A stretch of 64,000 bases of DNA, from assembly GCA_964350895.1 (NCBI GenBank), contig CAYGMG010000004.1, positions 3,327 through 67,326 of the forward strand, in the 5' to 3' direction. The translations under genes and the position numbers were made by a program. Shown piece after piece: positions 48,969 through 57,077 of the stretch (position 1 is its first letter; every line of letters begins with the position of its first letter). This stretch comes from Pseudomarimonas sp964350895 (GTDB taxonomy: Bacteria > Pseudomonadota > Gammaproteobacteria > Xanthomonadales > Xanthomonadaceae). A model generated the notes under the pieces. That model was given only the letters and a program-made list of their open reading frames with translations. It was not told the DNA's origin and did not search any database.

Positions 48969-49128
48969 CGGGGGTTGCAGTTGGCACTGGCAGAATGGCT
49001 AGCCCTGCGCGACACCGGTTCGCCCTCACTCGTCGCCAGGCTCGTCTAGCGCTTGTGACAGCCAGGAGCGTCCCCGCAAGATTCAGGGCGACGCAAGCCA
49101 TGTGCGCGCAGCGCAGCGCAGCCCGACC

Positions 49129-51807
49129 CTATTCGAATCCCGAATCGAAGATCACCGGCTCGGGCGCATTGCCTTCGGCGACCAGCCTGAACAGCAGGGC
49201 TTCCGCTTGCGGATCGAGATTGGGAAAGGCCATCGGGGTGGCTGCGGACAGGCTGCAGTTGCCCTTAAACGGCGAGGTGCCTCTAGGGCAGGAAATGTCG
49301 CGATAGACCTGGTCGAGATAGCCGGCATAGTTGTCGGTGGAGAGCCTGCCCGACACTGGGGAGCTGGAGGAGCCTCCTCCCGGCACCCTGGTCCAGGCGT
49401 CACCGTTCGCGTCGGTCACGGCACTGGAAAGCAGCCGACCTTGGCTATCCCACAGATCGATGGAGACGTCGGCGATCCCGGCGAGGCTCAGCGCGTCGAC
49501 GGCACGAGTGCGTCGCGCATACGACGGCTCAAGGTCGATGTCCCAGCCGACGTCCTCGGTCCCGACGCTTAGTACATCGGCGGACTCGATCACGCAGCCA
49601 GAGAAGGCACTGCTCGGATACGTCAATGCCGGGGGGCAGGAGGGAGCTCCTCGATAGCGCGGCCAGAAGCCGTCCAGATTGACACCGATTCGGTAGTCTC
49701 CTGGCTCCAGATCGCTGATCACCAGTTCATTGGCGTCTTCCAGCGTGCTGGTGAAGAGTCCCGGGACCGGCTGATTGCTGCTATCCAGTACGCTCACCGG
49801 CTCGTACCAGAAATAGTGCTGCCCGACATCGATGCGTGTCGCGCCGCTGAACAGGCGCATCCTGACTGAGGCGCGCCGGCTCAGCTCAAAGTCGATGTCG
49901 TAGTCGCCGGACTGCAGGTCCAGCGCAATGGGTGCTGCATCAGGGCAGTCGATGCGGGGATCCTCGGTCTCGCAGACTGTGCCCGGGTGCGCCCGATCCT
50001 CGTGCTGTGTCGAGGTCGCCTGGAGGAGATAGGTTCCGGGACGGATGGTGTCGAACTCGTAGTGTCCGGTCTCGTCCGCCTGCGCACCGACCCCCCCGGA
50101 ATGTACCCCTTCGACATCGACGTTCCACAGTCTCACGACCGACTGCGCCAGCGGCGCGCCGGTGCCTGCCTCGGTGATGCGGCCCCGTATCGAAGGGTAG
50201 TGGGTAATGGGGAGAGTGATCCGGACGACATCGCCCGGCCCGCTGACTACCACCGGCTCAGCCTGGGCGATCTCGGCATTGCAATCGCCGGGACAGACGA
50301 TGGAAGGGTAAAGCGTGTAGAAGGACCAGGGGGTAGCGATCTGCACCAGATATTCGCCAGGCTCAAGGGGGCCCAGTCGAACCTTCCCTCCCGCCAGGAG
50401 AAAGCTGAAGGTGGAACTCAGTACGGCACCATTGGGGCGCCTCAGCGACACATACACAAACGGAAACGAATCCGGGGCAGGGCGCTCGAGCTGCAGTGTC
50501 GCTTCAATGTAGGCGTACTTCGTCAAACGGAAGTCCAGATCGCTGGACTGCCCGTCGGCGAGCTCAATAGCGGACACCGAACCCGACCAGCATCCAGTCG
50601 TCGAACAGGGTTGGTCATCGTGCCAGCGGCCGCGATACTCGGAATGCTCCGCGCTGATGAGATAGCGCCCAGGCACCAGGGCGGTCAAACGGTAGTTGCC
50701 CAAGTCGTCGGTGACGGTCGACATGGCAGGGCCAGTGAAGGTCGAAGGGGATGCCTCGACTTGCGCATTGGCAAGCGGTGCGCCGGACTCGCGATCCGAC
50801 ACTCGTCCATGAAGGGTATGCCCCGGCCCCAGGTGGAAGTCGATCCCGCCGCGTCCTTCCGCGGGAATGTCGACCGTGGCGCTGGGCCCGCATTGATGAA
50901 AGTCGTTGTAGCGACGCCAGCAGTAGGCGCCGCCGAGTACTTCGTGAACGTAGTTGAGCGAATCGGGACTACCGTACTGGTCGAAAGTGCGCGCCAGGTA
51001 GCTGCCTTGGGTGTCCGCATTGGCCAAGATGCGAAAGCGCCCCGCAGCGTCCGTTTGCCCTGCGTACCGGAGCCAGCTGGTGCCCGACGATTGGATCGCC
51101 ACCCCGACGCCTGGAATTCCCGCGCCGTTCGATTCGTCGAGCACGCGTCCGCTGACCGCGATGGCGGGGTTCAGCGACAGGGTGACCTGGTCGGCAAGGG
51201 AGCTGTTGGAGATGCGGAACAGGAAGGGTTCACCGACGAAATCTGCCTCGACGCCGAGCTCGGCGTTCAGACCGAAGCTGTCGTCGTCGCTGGCCAGAGT
51301 GGCTTCTGTCTCCATGCAGGACGCGATTTGCTCGATCCGGGTGTCGGCCTGGGAGCCCCGGCTGCTGAGGAGGAATGCTCCCGTCCTTCCGGCGTGCCAG
51401 CGGATCCAGACTTGTCGTCCTTGCGGAAGAACCAGTTCGGCGCGATCGCCGGCTTTGACGATCAAGGCGGTTTCGCAGCGTGAGCCGGCGCCGGTTGGGC
51501 CGACGGTCAGCAAGGGCGGTGAAACTGGCTCATCTTGGGTTTTGGCATGCTGGCTCGATTGTCCGGAAAGCAGGGACGCAAGGCTGCGCACCTGGTTCAA
51601 CTTCGCACTGGCCAGCTCATCAGTCAGCCCCGGAAACTCCGGGGTGGCCGAGGGTTGTTCGCCAGCAGCCCATTGCTGTTGCAGCAGAGCGTGCCACTGC
51701 TGGACTTCGGTCAGCGCCGGGGTGTCGGCAGTGGCTTCGGATGCCGAGGCGGCAGCCACTGAAAGCAAAACACAGAACCGGGCGGTAGCCCTCGCGTAAA
51801 GGTGCAT
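49129..51807 (-). CDS. Secreted protein with carboxypeptidase-regulatory-like repeats
   Basis: Exported protein of 892 residues. A signal peptide (1-28, ends ATADT) precedes a helical region and then a PPC-like beta domain with paired cysteines (about 110-170). Several carboxypeptidase-regulatory-like or Cna-B-like beta sandwiches follow, recognised by GRVLDESNGAGIPGVGV...DAAGRFRI, GRVSDRESGAPLANAQV...DLGNYRL and GRITEAGTGAPLAQSVV...ETGHYEF. No catalytic domain is visible; such proteins usually act in surface binding or as structural stalks. The very C-terminus is VIFDSGFE, a variant of the DGFE motif of other exported proteins here. It is followed by the 3' ends of the RND operon in the opposite direction. 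Confidence 0.85.
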   Translation of the reverse strand: MHLYARATARFCVLLSVAAASASEATADTPALTEVQQWHALLQQQWAAGEQPSATPEFPGLTDELASAKLNQVRSLASLLSGQSSQHAKTQDEPVSPPLLTVGPTGAGSRCETALIVKAGDRAELVLPQGRQVWIRWHAGRTGAFLLSSRGSQADTRIEQIASCMETEATLASDDDSFGLNAELGVEADFVGEPFLFRISNSSLADQVTLSLNPAIAVSGRVLDESNGAGIPGVGVAIQSSGTSWLRYAGQTDAAGRFRILANADTQGSYLARTFDQYGSPDSLNYVHEVLGGAYCWRRYNDFHQCGPSATVDIPAEGRGGIDFHLGPGHTLHGRVSDRESGAPLANAQVEASPSTFTGPAMSTVTDDLGNYRLTALVPGRYLISAEHSEYRGRWHDDQPCSTTGCWSGSVSAIELADGQSSDLDFRLTKYAYIEATLQLERPAPDSFPFVYVSLRRPNGAVLSSTFSFLLAGGKVRLGPLEPGEYLVQIATPWSFYTLYPSIVCPGDCNAEIAQAEPVVVSGPGDVVRITLPITHYPSIRGRITEAGTGAPLAQSVVRLWNVDVEGVHSGGVGAQADETGHYEFDTIRPGTYLLQATSTQHEDRAHPGTVCETEDPRIDCPDAAPIALDLQSGDYDIDFELSRRASVRMRLFSGATRIDVGQHYFWYEPVSVLDSSNQPVPGLFTSTLEDANELVISDLEPGDYRIGVNLDGFWPRYRGAPSCPPALTYPSSAFSGCVIESADVLSVGTEDVGWDIDLEPSYARRTRAVDALSLAGIADVSIDLWDSQGRLLSSAVTDANGDAWTRVPGGGSSSSPVSGRLSTDNYAGYLDQVYRDISCPRGTSPFKGNCSLSAATPMAFPNLDPQAEALLFRLVAEGNAPEPVIFDSGFE

Positions 51808-51918
51808 TGTCGATGCTCGGTGCAGGAGTCGGGCGCCGGGGAACCCCGCGGCGTGGCGACTTTAACTCGGCGTCACACTTTGTGGAAAGGCGCTTGCGCT
51901 ACCAAGCACTGCTCCGCT

Positions 51919-53208
51919 TTACCACAGGGCATCACGCAGCTTGTACCAGCCCATCGCGGCGACCAGCAGCGGGGTGCGGAACCAGCGGCCGCCGGGGAAG
52001 GGCAGGTGGCGCAGGCGGGAGAACGCATCGAGGCGTTCGGATTGGCCGCGGATCGCCTCGGCAATGATCCGGCCGGCAAGCTGGGTGGTATTGAGCCCGT
52101 GGCCGCTGAAGCCCTGGGCGAAGTAAAGGTTGTGGCCGAGACGTCCCCAGTGCGGGGCGCGGCTGAGGCTGATGCCGATATTGCCGCCCCACACGTATTG
52201 CAGGTCGACCGCGCCAAGGCGCGGAAAGACCTTGCCGATGCGCCGGCGCATCACGCCGGCCAGATTCGGCGGCGGCAGGGTCGAGTAGCTGGCGCGGCCG
52301 CCGAACAGCAGCCGGTGGTCGCGGGTGAGGCGGAAGTAATCCAGCGCCCAGTTCACGTCGGCCACCGCCATCCCGTTGCCGATCAGGGTTAGCGCGCGCT
52401 GCTCGCCAAGCGGCTCGGTCACCGCGATATAGCTGCCGACCGGCATCACCCGCGCATGCAGCTCGGGCACCAGGGGGCCGAGGTAGGCATTGCCGCCGAG
52501 CACGCCGAAGGGCGCGCTCACGCTGCCTTGGGCAGTGTCGAAGCGCAGCGGGTCGCCGCGCCGGATCGCGGTGACCGGACTGGCCTCGAAGATTTGAACA
52601 CCCAGTTGGCGCGCGGCCCGGGCCAGGCCCTGCACGTACTTGAGCGGGTGCAGGTGGCCGCTGTTCGGATCGAACAGGGCGCCGAGATAGCGCTCGCTGT
52701 CCAGCTGCGCCTTGAGCTGCGCTGCCGACCACCATTCCAGCGGATAGCCATAGCGCGTCGCCAGCTGTTCGCGCTCGGTGCGCAGGGCGCGCTCCTGGCG
52801 CGGCTTGATCGGCACATGGGCGTGCCCGGCCTGCCAGTCGCAGTCGATGTCGTAGCGCTCGCAGCGCTGGTGGATCAGGTCGAGTCCCTCCAGCGACCAG
52901 CTGAACATCGACTTCGCGACATCCGCGCCGAGCGCTGCTTCCAGCACGTGCGGCTCGCAGCCATAGCCGAAGATCGCCTGGCCGCCGTTGCGCCCCGAGG
53001 CGCCCCAGCCGACCCGTCTGGCTTCGAGCACGACTACCCGGCGCCCGGCCTCGGCCAGCTCCAGCGCAGCGGACAGGCCGGTAAGCCCGCCGCCCAGCAC
53101 CACGACATCGGCATCCAGATCGTCCTGCAATGGCGCTGAAACAGGCTGTTCAGCAACGCTGGCCGCGTACCACGACGGCGCATGCGCCAGCGCGGCGGCT
53201 TCAGACAT
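51919..53208 (-). CDS. puuB: Gamma-glutamylputrescine oxidase-type FAD oxidoreductase
   Basis: FAD-dependent amine oxidase (DAO family) of 429 residues. It probably oxidises gamma-glutamyl-polyamine to the aldehyde with release of ammonia and hydrogen peroxide. The Rossmann motif VVVLGGGLTGLSAALELAE lies at about 34-52, followed by EARRVGWGASGRNGGQ, the flavin-contact segment of PuuB/PauB. A second FAD contact is FAQGFSGHGLNTTQLAG near the C-terminus. Its start overlaps the synthetase stop by eight bases, so oxidase and synthetase are co-translated. The length matches E. coli PuuB (about 426). Confidence 0.92.
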   Translation of the reverse strand: MSEAAALAHAPSWYAASVAEQPVSAPLQDDLDADVVVLGGGLTGLSAALELAEAGRRVVVLEARRVGWGASGRNGGQAIFGYGCEPHVLEAALGADVAKSMFSWSLEGLDLIHQRCERYDIDCDWQAGHAHVPIKPRQERALRTEREQLATRYGYPLEWWSAAQLKAQLDSERYLGALFDPNSGHLHPLKYVQGLARAARQLGVQIFEASPVTAIRRGDPLRFDTAQGSVSAPFGVLGGNAYLGPLVPELHARVMPVGSYIAVTEPLGEQRALTLIGNGMAVADVNWALDYFRLTRDHRLLFGGRASYSTLPPPNLAGVMRRRIGKVFPRLGAVDLQYVWGGNIGISLSRAPHWGRLGHNLYFAQGFSGHGLNTTQLAGRIIAEAIRGQSERLDAFSRLRHLPFPGGRWFRTPLLVAAMGWYKLRDALW

Positions 53209-54568
53209 GGCGCAGGTACCAGTCGATCTCCAGCGAGGTGACCTCGCGCTCGAAGCTGCGCAGCTCCTTCCACTTCAGCTGGCCATAGATATGCCGGAAG
53301 GCCTCGCCGAACTGCTCGGCAATGAAGTCGCTGGCGCAGAAGCGCTGGATGCTCTGCCGCCAGTGCGGCTCCTGCAGGGTGGTCTGCTCGTAGGCATTGC
53401 CGGTGATCGGAGGCCCCGGATCATGGCCGTGTTCGATGCCGTCGAGCATCCCCGCCAGCACGGCGGCGGTGACCAGGTAGGGATTGGCGTCGGCGCCGGC
53501 GATCCGGTGCTCGACACGGATATTGTCCGGATCGCTGTAGGGCACGCGCATCGCCACCGTGCGGTTGTTGAAGCCCCAGCAGGTGTTCAGCGGGACAAAG
53601 GCGTTGAGCACGAAGCGCCGGTAGCTGTTGGCATTCGGCGCGAACAGCAGCATGCAGTCGTCGGCGCAGCGCTGTAGCCCGCCGATGGCATGCCGCAGGC
53701 TGTCGGACGGGGCCTCCGGAGTGCAGGCGAAGACGTTGCGGCCGTCGCGGTCGAGCACGCTGACGTGTACGTGCAGACCGCTTCCTGCCTGCTCGACGAA
53801 GGGCTTGGGCATGAAGCTGGCCTGCATGCCCTGCTGGGCGGCGATCGCCTTGATCGCGCGCTTGAGCATCAGCGCGTCGTCGCAGGCGGCCAGGGCGTCG
53901 GCGCGGTGCTTGAGATTGATCTCGAACTGGCCGGGCGCGTACTCGGCCACCGCGGTATCGGCCGGGATGCCCTGGGCCACGCAGGCGGCGGCCACCGCGT
54001 CGGTGAACTCGCGGAAGTCGTGCAGGTCCTGCAGGTAATAGACCTGGGTCGCCTGGTTGCGCCGGCCGGTGGCCGGATTGATCGTGGTCTGCGGATGGCC
54101 ATCGCCGTCCAGTCGGGCGTCGAGCAGGTAGAACTCCAGCTCGACCGCGACCACCGGTGTCCAGCCACGCTCCGCGTAGCGCGCCAGCACCCGACGAAGG
54201 ACCTCGCGCGGATTGGCTTCGAACGCATTGCCGGCAAGGTCCTCCATGCACAGCAGGGCCTGCAGGGTTGGAACGCCGGCCCAGGGCACCGGACGCAGGC
54301 TGCCGGAGAGCGGCCGGCAGACCCGGTCCTCGTCGCCGATGTCGTAGCCGAGCCCGGTTTCCTCGACGGTGTTGCCGGTGATGTCGGTGGCGATCAGCGA
54401 CATCGGCAGGCACACGCCCTGCGCCATCACTTTGTCCAGCGCATCGCGGGTGATCCGCTTGCCGCGCAGCAGGCCGTTCATGTCGGCAAGAATCAGCTCG
54501 ACGGCCTTGGCATCGGGCAAGGCAGCAAGGGCGGCGGCATCGGCGTCGTGAAGCGGCAGGCTAGGCAT
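53201..54568 (-). CDS. puuA: Gamma-glutamylpolyamine synthetase (glutamine synthetase family)
   Basis: ATP-dependent ligase of 455 residues joining glutamate to a polyamine. Glutamine synthetase motifs are intact: VELEFYLLD, AEYAPGQFEINLKH, the metal/ATP segment KPFVEQAGSGLHVHVS, NANSYRRF, RTVAMRVP and RVEHRIAGADANPYL. Resemblance to PauA/PuuA/SpuI rather than GlnA is clear from the short N-terminal beta-grasp domain (begins AAALAALPDAKAVELILAD) and lack of the adenylylation loop. It overlaps puuB downstream and is divergent from puuD, with a candidate PuuR site between. A second paralogue is encoded at 55502-56881; the two probably differ in polyamine preference. Confidence 0.93.
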   Translation of the reverse strand: MPSLPLHDADAAALAALPDAKAVELILADMNGLLRGKRITRDALDKVMAQGVCLPMSLIATDITGNTVEETGLGYDIGDEDRVCRPLSGSLRPVPWAGVPTLQALLCMEDLAGNAFEANPREVLRRVLARYAERGWTPVVAVELEFYLLDARLDGDGHPQTTINPATGRRNQATQVYYLQDLHDFREFTDAVAAACVAQGIPADTAVAEYAPGQFEINLKHRADALAACDDALMLKRAIKAIAAQQGMQASFMPKPFVEQAGSGLHVHVSVLDRDGRNVFACTPEAPSDSLRHAIGGLQRCADDCMLLFAPNANSYRRFVLNAFVPLNTCWGFNNRTVAMRVPYSDPDNIRVEHRIAGADANPYLVTAAVLAGMLDGIEHGHDPGPPITGNAYEQTTLQEPHWRQSIQRFCASDFIAEQFGEAFRHIYGQLKWKELRSFEREVTSLEIDWYLRHV

Positions 54569-54618
54569 GTGAAAACAGTCGCAGGGCAGGTCGGCGGATG
54601 CTAGCAGAAGGCGAAAGT

Positions 54619-54633
54619 GTCAAGAATATTCAC
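54619..54633. promoter_or_regulatory. Candidate PuuR operator in the puuA-puuD intergenic region
   Basis: GTCAAGAATATTCAC matches the palindrome before puuR (GTCAATTTTATTGAC) at 11 of 15 positions. On the minus strand it contains TTGACA, a potential -35 for puuA, so a bound repressor would block that promoter. TAGCAT lies downstream but at a short 14-base spacing. Also, GCTAGCAG at 54600-54607 recurs at 2983-2990 before bauA at almost the same distance from the start codon. Confidence 0.5.
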
Positions 54634-54747
54634 CGCCTGGCACGGCTCCGCGGGGCTTTTCGGGCCATAGGGAGGGCATTTCAGCCCTGGCGTTGAAAAA
54701 GTCGAACGGCCGGGGTAGGGTGCCGGAGGACTCCCGAGACGCTCCAT

Positions 54748-55500
54748 ATGCGCCGACTCGCCAAGGTCGCGGTCCCCGCCGATCGCAAGATGATCGGCCC
54801 CCATCCGTTTCAGTCGGTGGGCGAGAAATACCTGCGTGCGTTGCGCGACGCTGCCGGCGTCTGGCCGCTGCCGCTGCCGTCCCCGCTGGCTGGCGAGGTG
54901 GAGCAGTGGCTCGACGAGGTCGATGGCCTGTTCCTCACCGGATCGCACAGCAATATCGAGCCGCACCGCTTCGGCGCCGAGGTGGTCGACCGCGGATTCC
55001 AGCATGACCCGGCGCGCGACGAGGCCAGCCTGGCCCTGATCCCGCTGGCGCTCGAACGCGGCCTGCCGGTGTTCGCGGTGTGCCGCGGCCTGCAGGAAGT
55101 CAATGTCTCCTTCGGCGGCAGCCTGCTGCAGAAGGTCCACGAAACGCCAGGTTATGCGGACCACCGCGAGGACAACGCACAGCCGCTCGAGATGCAGTAC
55201 GCGCCGGCGCATGCAGTCAGCCTGTCCGAGGGCGGCGTACTGGCCGGCATCGCCGGGGCACTGCGGGTCGAGGTCAACTCCTTGCACGGACAGGGCATCG
55301 ATCGCCTCGGTCGCGACCTGCTGGTCGAGGCGCGCGCTGACGATGGGCTGATCGAGGCCGTGCGGCATGTCGATCCGGGACGCTATCTGCTCGCCGTGCA
55401 GTGGCATCCCGAGTGGCGTGCCACCGAGAATGCGTTCTACGCCGGTACCTTCCGGCACTTCGGCGACGCCTGCCGTCGCCACCAGGACAAGCGCAGCTGA
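54748..55500 (+). CDS. puuD: Gamma-glutamyl-GABA hydrolase (class I amidotransferase-like)
   Basis: Hydrolyses gamma-glutamyl-4-aminobutyrate (or related glutamyl products) to glutamate and GABA. The 250 residues have the triad Cys112 (FAVCRGLQEVNV), His220 and Glu222 (VQWHPEW). This is almost the numbering of E. coli PuuD (114, 222, 224). The equivalent in Pseudomonas aeruginosa is SpuA/PauD. It opens the plus-strand polyamine cluster; its stop is one base before the next start, implying coupled translation. The ribosome-binding site is poor: GGAGG lies 18 bases away. Confidence 0.94.
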   Translation: MRRLAKVAVPADRKMIGPHPFQSVGEKYLRALRDAAGVWPLPLPSPLAGEVEQWLDEVDGLFLTGSHSNIEPHRFGAEVVDRGFQHDPARDEASLALIPLALERGLPVFAVCRGLQEVNVSFGGSLLQKVHETPGYADHREDNAQPLEMQYAPAHAVSLSEGGVLAGIAGALRVEVNSLHGQGIDRLGRDLLVEARADDGLIEAVRHVDPGRYLLAVQWHPEWRATENAFYAGTFRHFGDACRRHQDKRS

Positions 55501-55501
55501 C

Positions 55502-56881
55502 ATGGCCAAGAAAAAGAACGCCCTGCCGCCGCAGGTGCAGATCGAGCACGAGCTCAAACGCTGGCTCAAGGACAACCGGATCACCGAGGTGGAATGTCTG
55601 GTGCCCGATTTCACCGGCAACGCCCGCGGCAAGATCGTCCCGGCGACCAAGTACTCCCACGACTACGGCACCCGGCTGCCCGAGGGCATTTTCGTCACCA
55701 CGGTGACCGGCGACTTCCCCGACAACTACTACGACCTGGTCTCGCCCTCGGACTCGGACATGTACCTGCGCCCGGATCCGGACAGCCGGCGCATGGTGCC
55801 CTGGGCCACCGACCCCACCGCGCAGATCATCCATGACTGCTACACGCGCGATGGCCGACCGCACGAGCTGGCACCGCGCAACGTGTTGCGCCGCGTGCTG
55901 TCGGCCTACGAGACGCTGGGCTTGACCCCCATCGTGGCGCCCGAGGTGGAGTTCTTCCTGGTGCAGAAGAACACCGACCCGGACTTTCCGCTGCAGCCGC
56001 CGGCCGGGCGCTCGGGCCGGCCGGAAACCGCGCGGCAGTCCTACTCGATCGACGCGGTCAACGAGTTCGACCCGATCCTCGACCTGATGTACGACTACGC
56101 CGAGGCGATGGAACTGGATGTGGATACGCTGATCCACGAGAGCGGCGCCGCCCAGCTGGAGATCAATTTCGAACATGCCGATGCGATGTCGCGCGCGGAT
56201 CAGGTGTTCCTGTTCAAGCGCGCCATGCGTGAAGCCGCGCTGCGTCATGGTGTCTACGCGACCTTCCTGGCAAAGCCGATGGAGGGCGAGCCGGGCAGTG
56301 CCATGCACCTGCACCAGAGCCTGGTCGACGCTGACGGCCGCAACGTGTTCGCCGGCGACAAGCCGGGCGAGCATAGCCAGCTGTTCCAGCATTACCTTGC
56401 CGGGCTGCAGAAGTACGTGCCCTACGCCATGCCGTTCTTCGCCCCCAACGTGAACTCCTACCGGCGACTGCTGCTCGGCGAGATTTCGCCAAAGAACGTC
56501 GAGTGGGGCTATGACAACCGCACCTGCGGCCTGCGCGTGCCGATGGACTCGCTGGAGAACAGCCGGGTCGAGAGCCGCTTTCCGGGCTCTGATGCCAATC
56601 CTTATCTCGCCATCGCGGCAACCCTGGCCTGCGGCCTGCTCGGCATACGCGAAAAGCTGATGCCCAGCGAGCCGATGACCGGCAATGCCCACGACAAGGG
56701 CGTGACCATTCCGCGCTCGCTGCACGAGGCACTGCAGTGGCTGGGTGAATGCCCCGAGCTTGGCTCGGTGCTCGGTCCGCGCTTCGTTACCGCCTATTCG
56801 GCGGTCAAGGAAAAAGAGTACGAGACCTACTTCCGGGTGATCAGCTCCTGGGAGCGGGAGTTCCTGCTGTTGAATGTTTGA
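55502..56881 (+). CDS. spuB: Second gamma-glutamylpolyamine synthetase (glutamine synthetase family)
   Basis: Ligase of 459 residues paralogous to the divergent puuA. Motifs are APEVEFFLVQKN, ESGAAQLEINFEHAD, AKPMEGEPGSAMHLHQS, NVNSYRRLL, RTCGLRVP and RVESRFPGSDANPYL. The order puuD/spuA - this gene - aminotransferase - binding protein - ATPase - permeases reproduces the Pseudomonas aeruginosa spuABCD-FGH order, so SpuB is the closest counterpart. The start at ATG 55502 follows the puuD stop by one base; a longer in-frame reading from 55367 would lie inside puuD. A 178-base inverted-repeat element separates it from the aminotransferase gene. Confidence 0.92.
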   Translation: MAKKKNALPPQVQIEHELKRWLKDNRITEVECLVPDFTGNARGKIVPATKYSHDYGTRLPEGIFVTTVTGDFPDNYYDLVSPSDSDMYLRPDPDSRRMVPWATDPTAQIIHDCYTRDGRPHELAPRNVLRRVLSAYETLGLTPIVAPEVEFFLVQKNTDPDFPLQPPAGRSGRPETARQSYSIDAVNEFDPILDLMYDYAEAMELDVDTLIHESGAAQLEINFEHADAMSRADQVFLFKRAMREAALRHGVYATFLAKPMEGEPGSAMHLHQSLVDADGRNVFAGDKPGEHSQLFQHYLAGLQKYVPYAMPFFAPNVNSYRRLLLGEISPKNVEWGYDNRTCGLRVPMDSLENSRVESRFPGSDANPYLAIAATLACGLLGIREKLMPSEPMTGNAHDKGVTIPRSLHEALQWLGECPELGSVLGPRFVTAYSAVKEKEYETYFRVISSWEREFLLLNV

Positions 56882-56887
56882 AGGGCA

Positions 56888-57065
56888 GTGATGGGTGATT
56901 CGTGATGGGTGATTCGAAAGAGTGGGTGCTCGGCGATGTGAGCCGGGTTCGCCTGGCCAAGTGCTTCTGCGGCCAAGGCCTTGGTGGGGTCGGTTGTACT
57001 CAATGCCGGCCCGGGCTCGGCTCGCGCGCTCTTCCACGAATCACGAATCACGAATCACCCATCAC
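56888..57065. repeat. 178-base element with 19-base terminal inverted repeats
   Basis: The left end is two tandem copies of the 14-mer GTGATGGGTGATTC (56888-56915). The right end (57035-57065) is three GAATCAC units followed by CCATCAC. The outer 19 bases are perfect reverse complements (GTGATGGGTGATTCGTGAT). The 120-base core also pairs partly with itself. No open reading frame of its own and no clear target-site duplication. MITE-like or a large hairpin element; it occupies the spuB-spuC gap. Confidence 0.75.
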
Positions 57066-57077
57066 GGAAACAAGCCC

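Noticed and set aside
56922..57077. N-terminal extension of spuC through the inverted-repeat element
   Set aside because: The extension reads the repeat in frame (HESRITHH-type peptide) and has no counterpart in class III aminotransferases; ATG 57078 gives the normal length.
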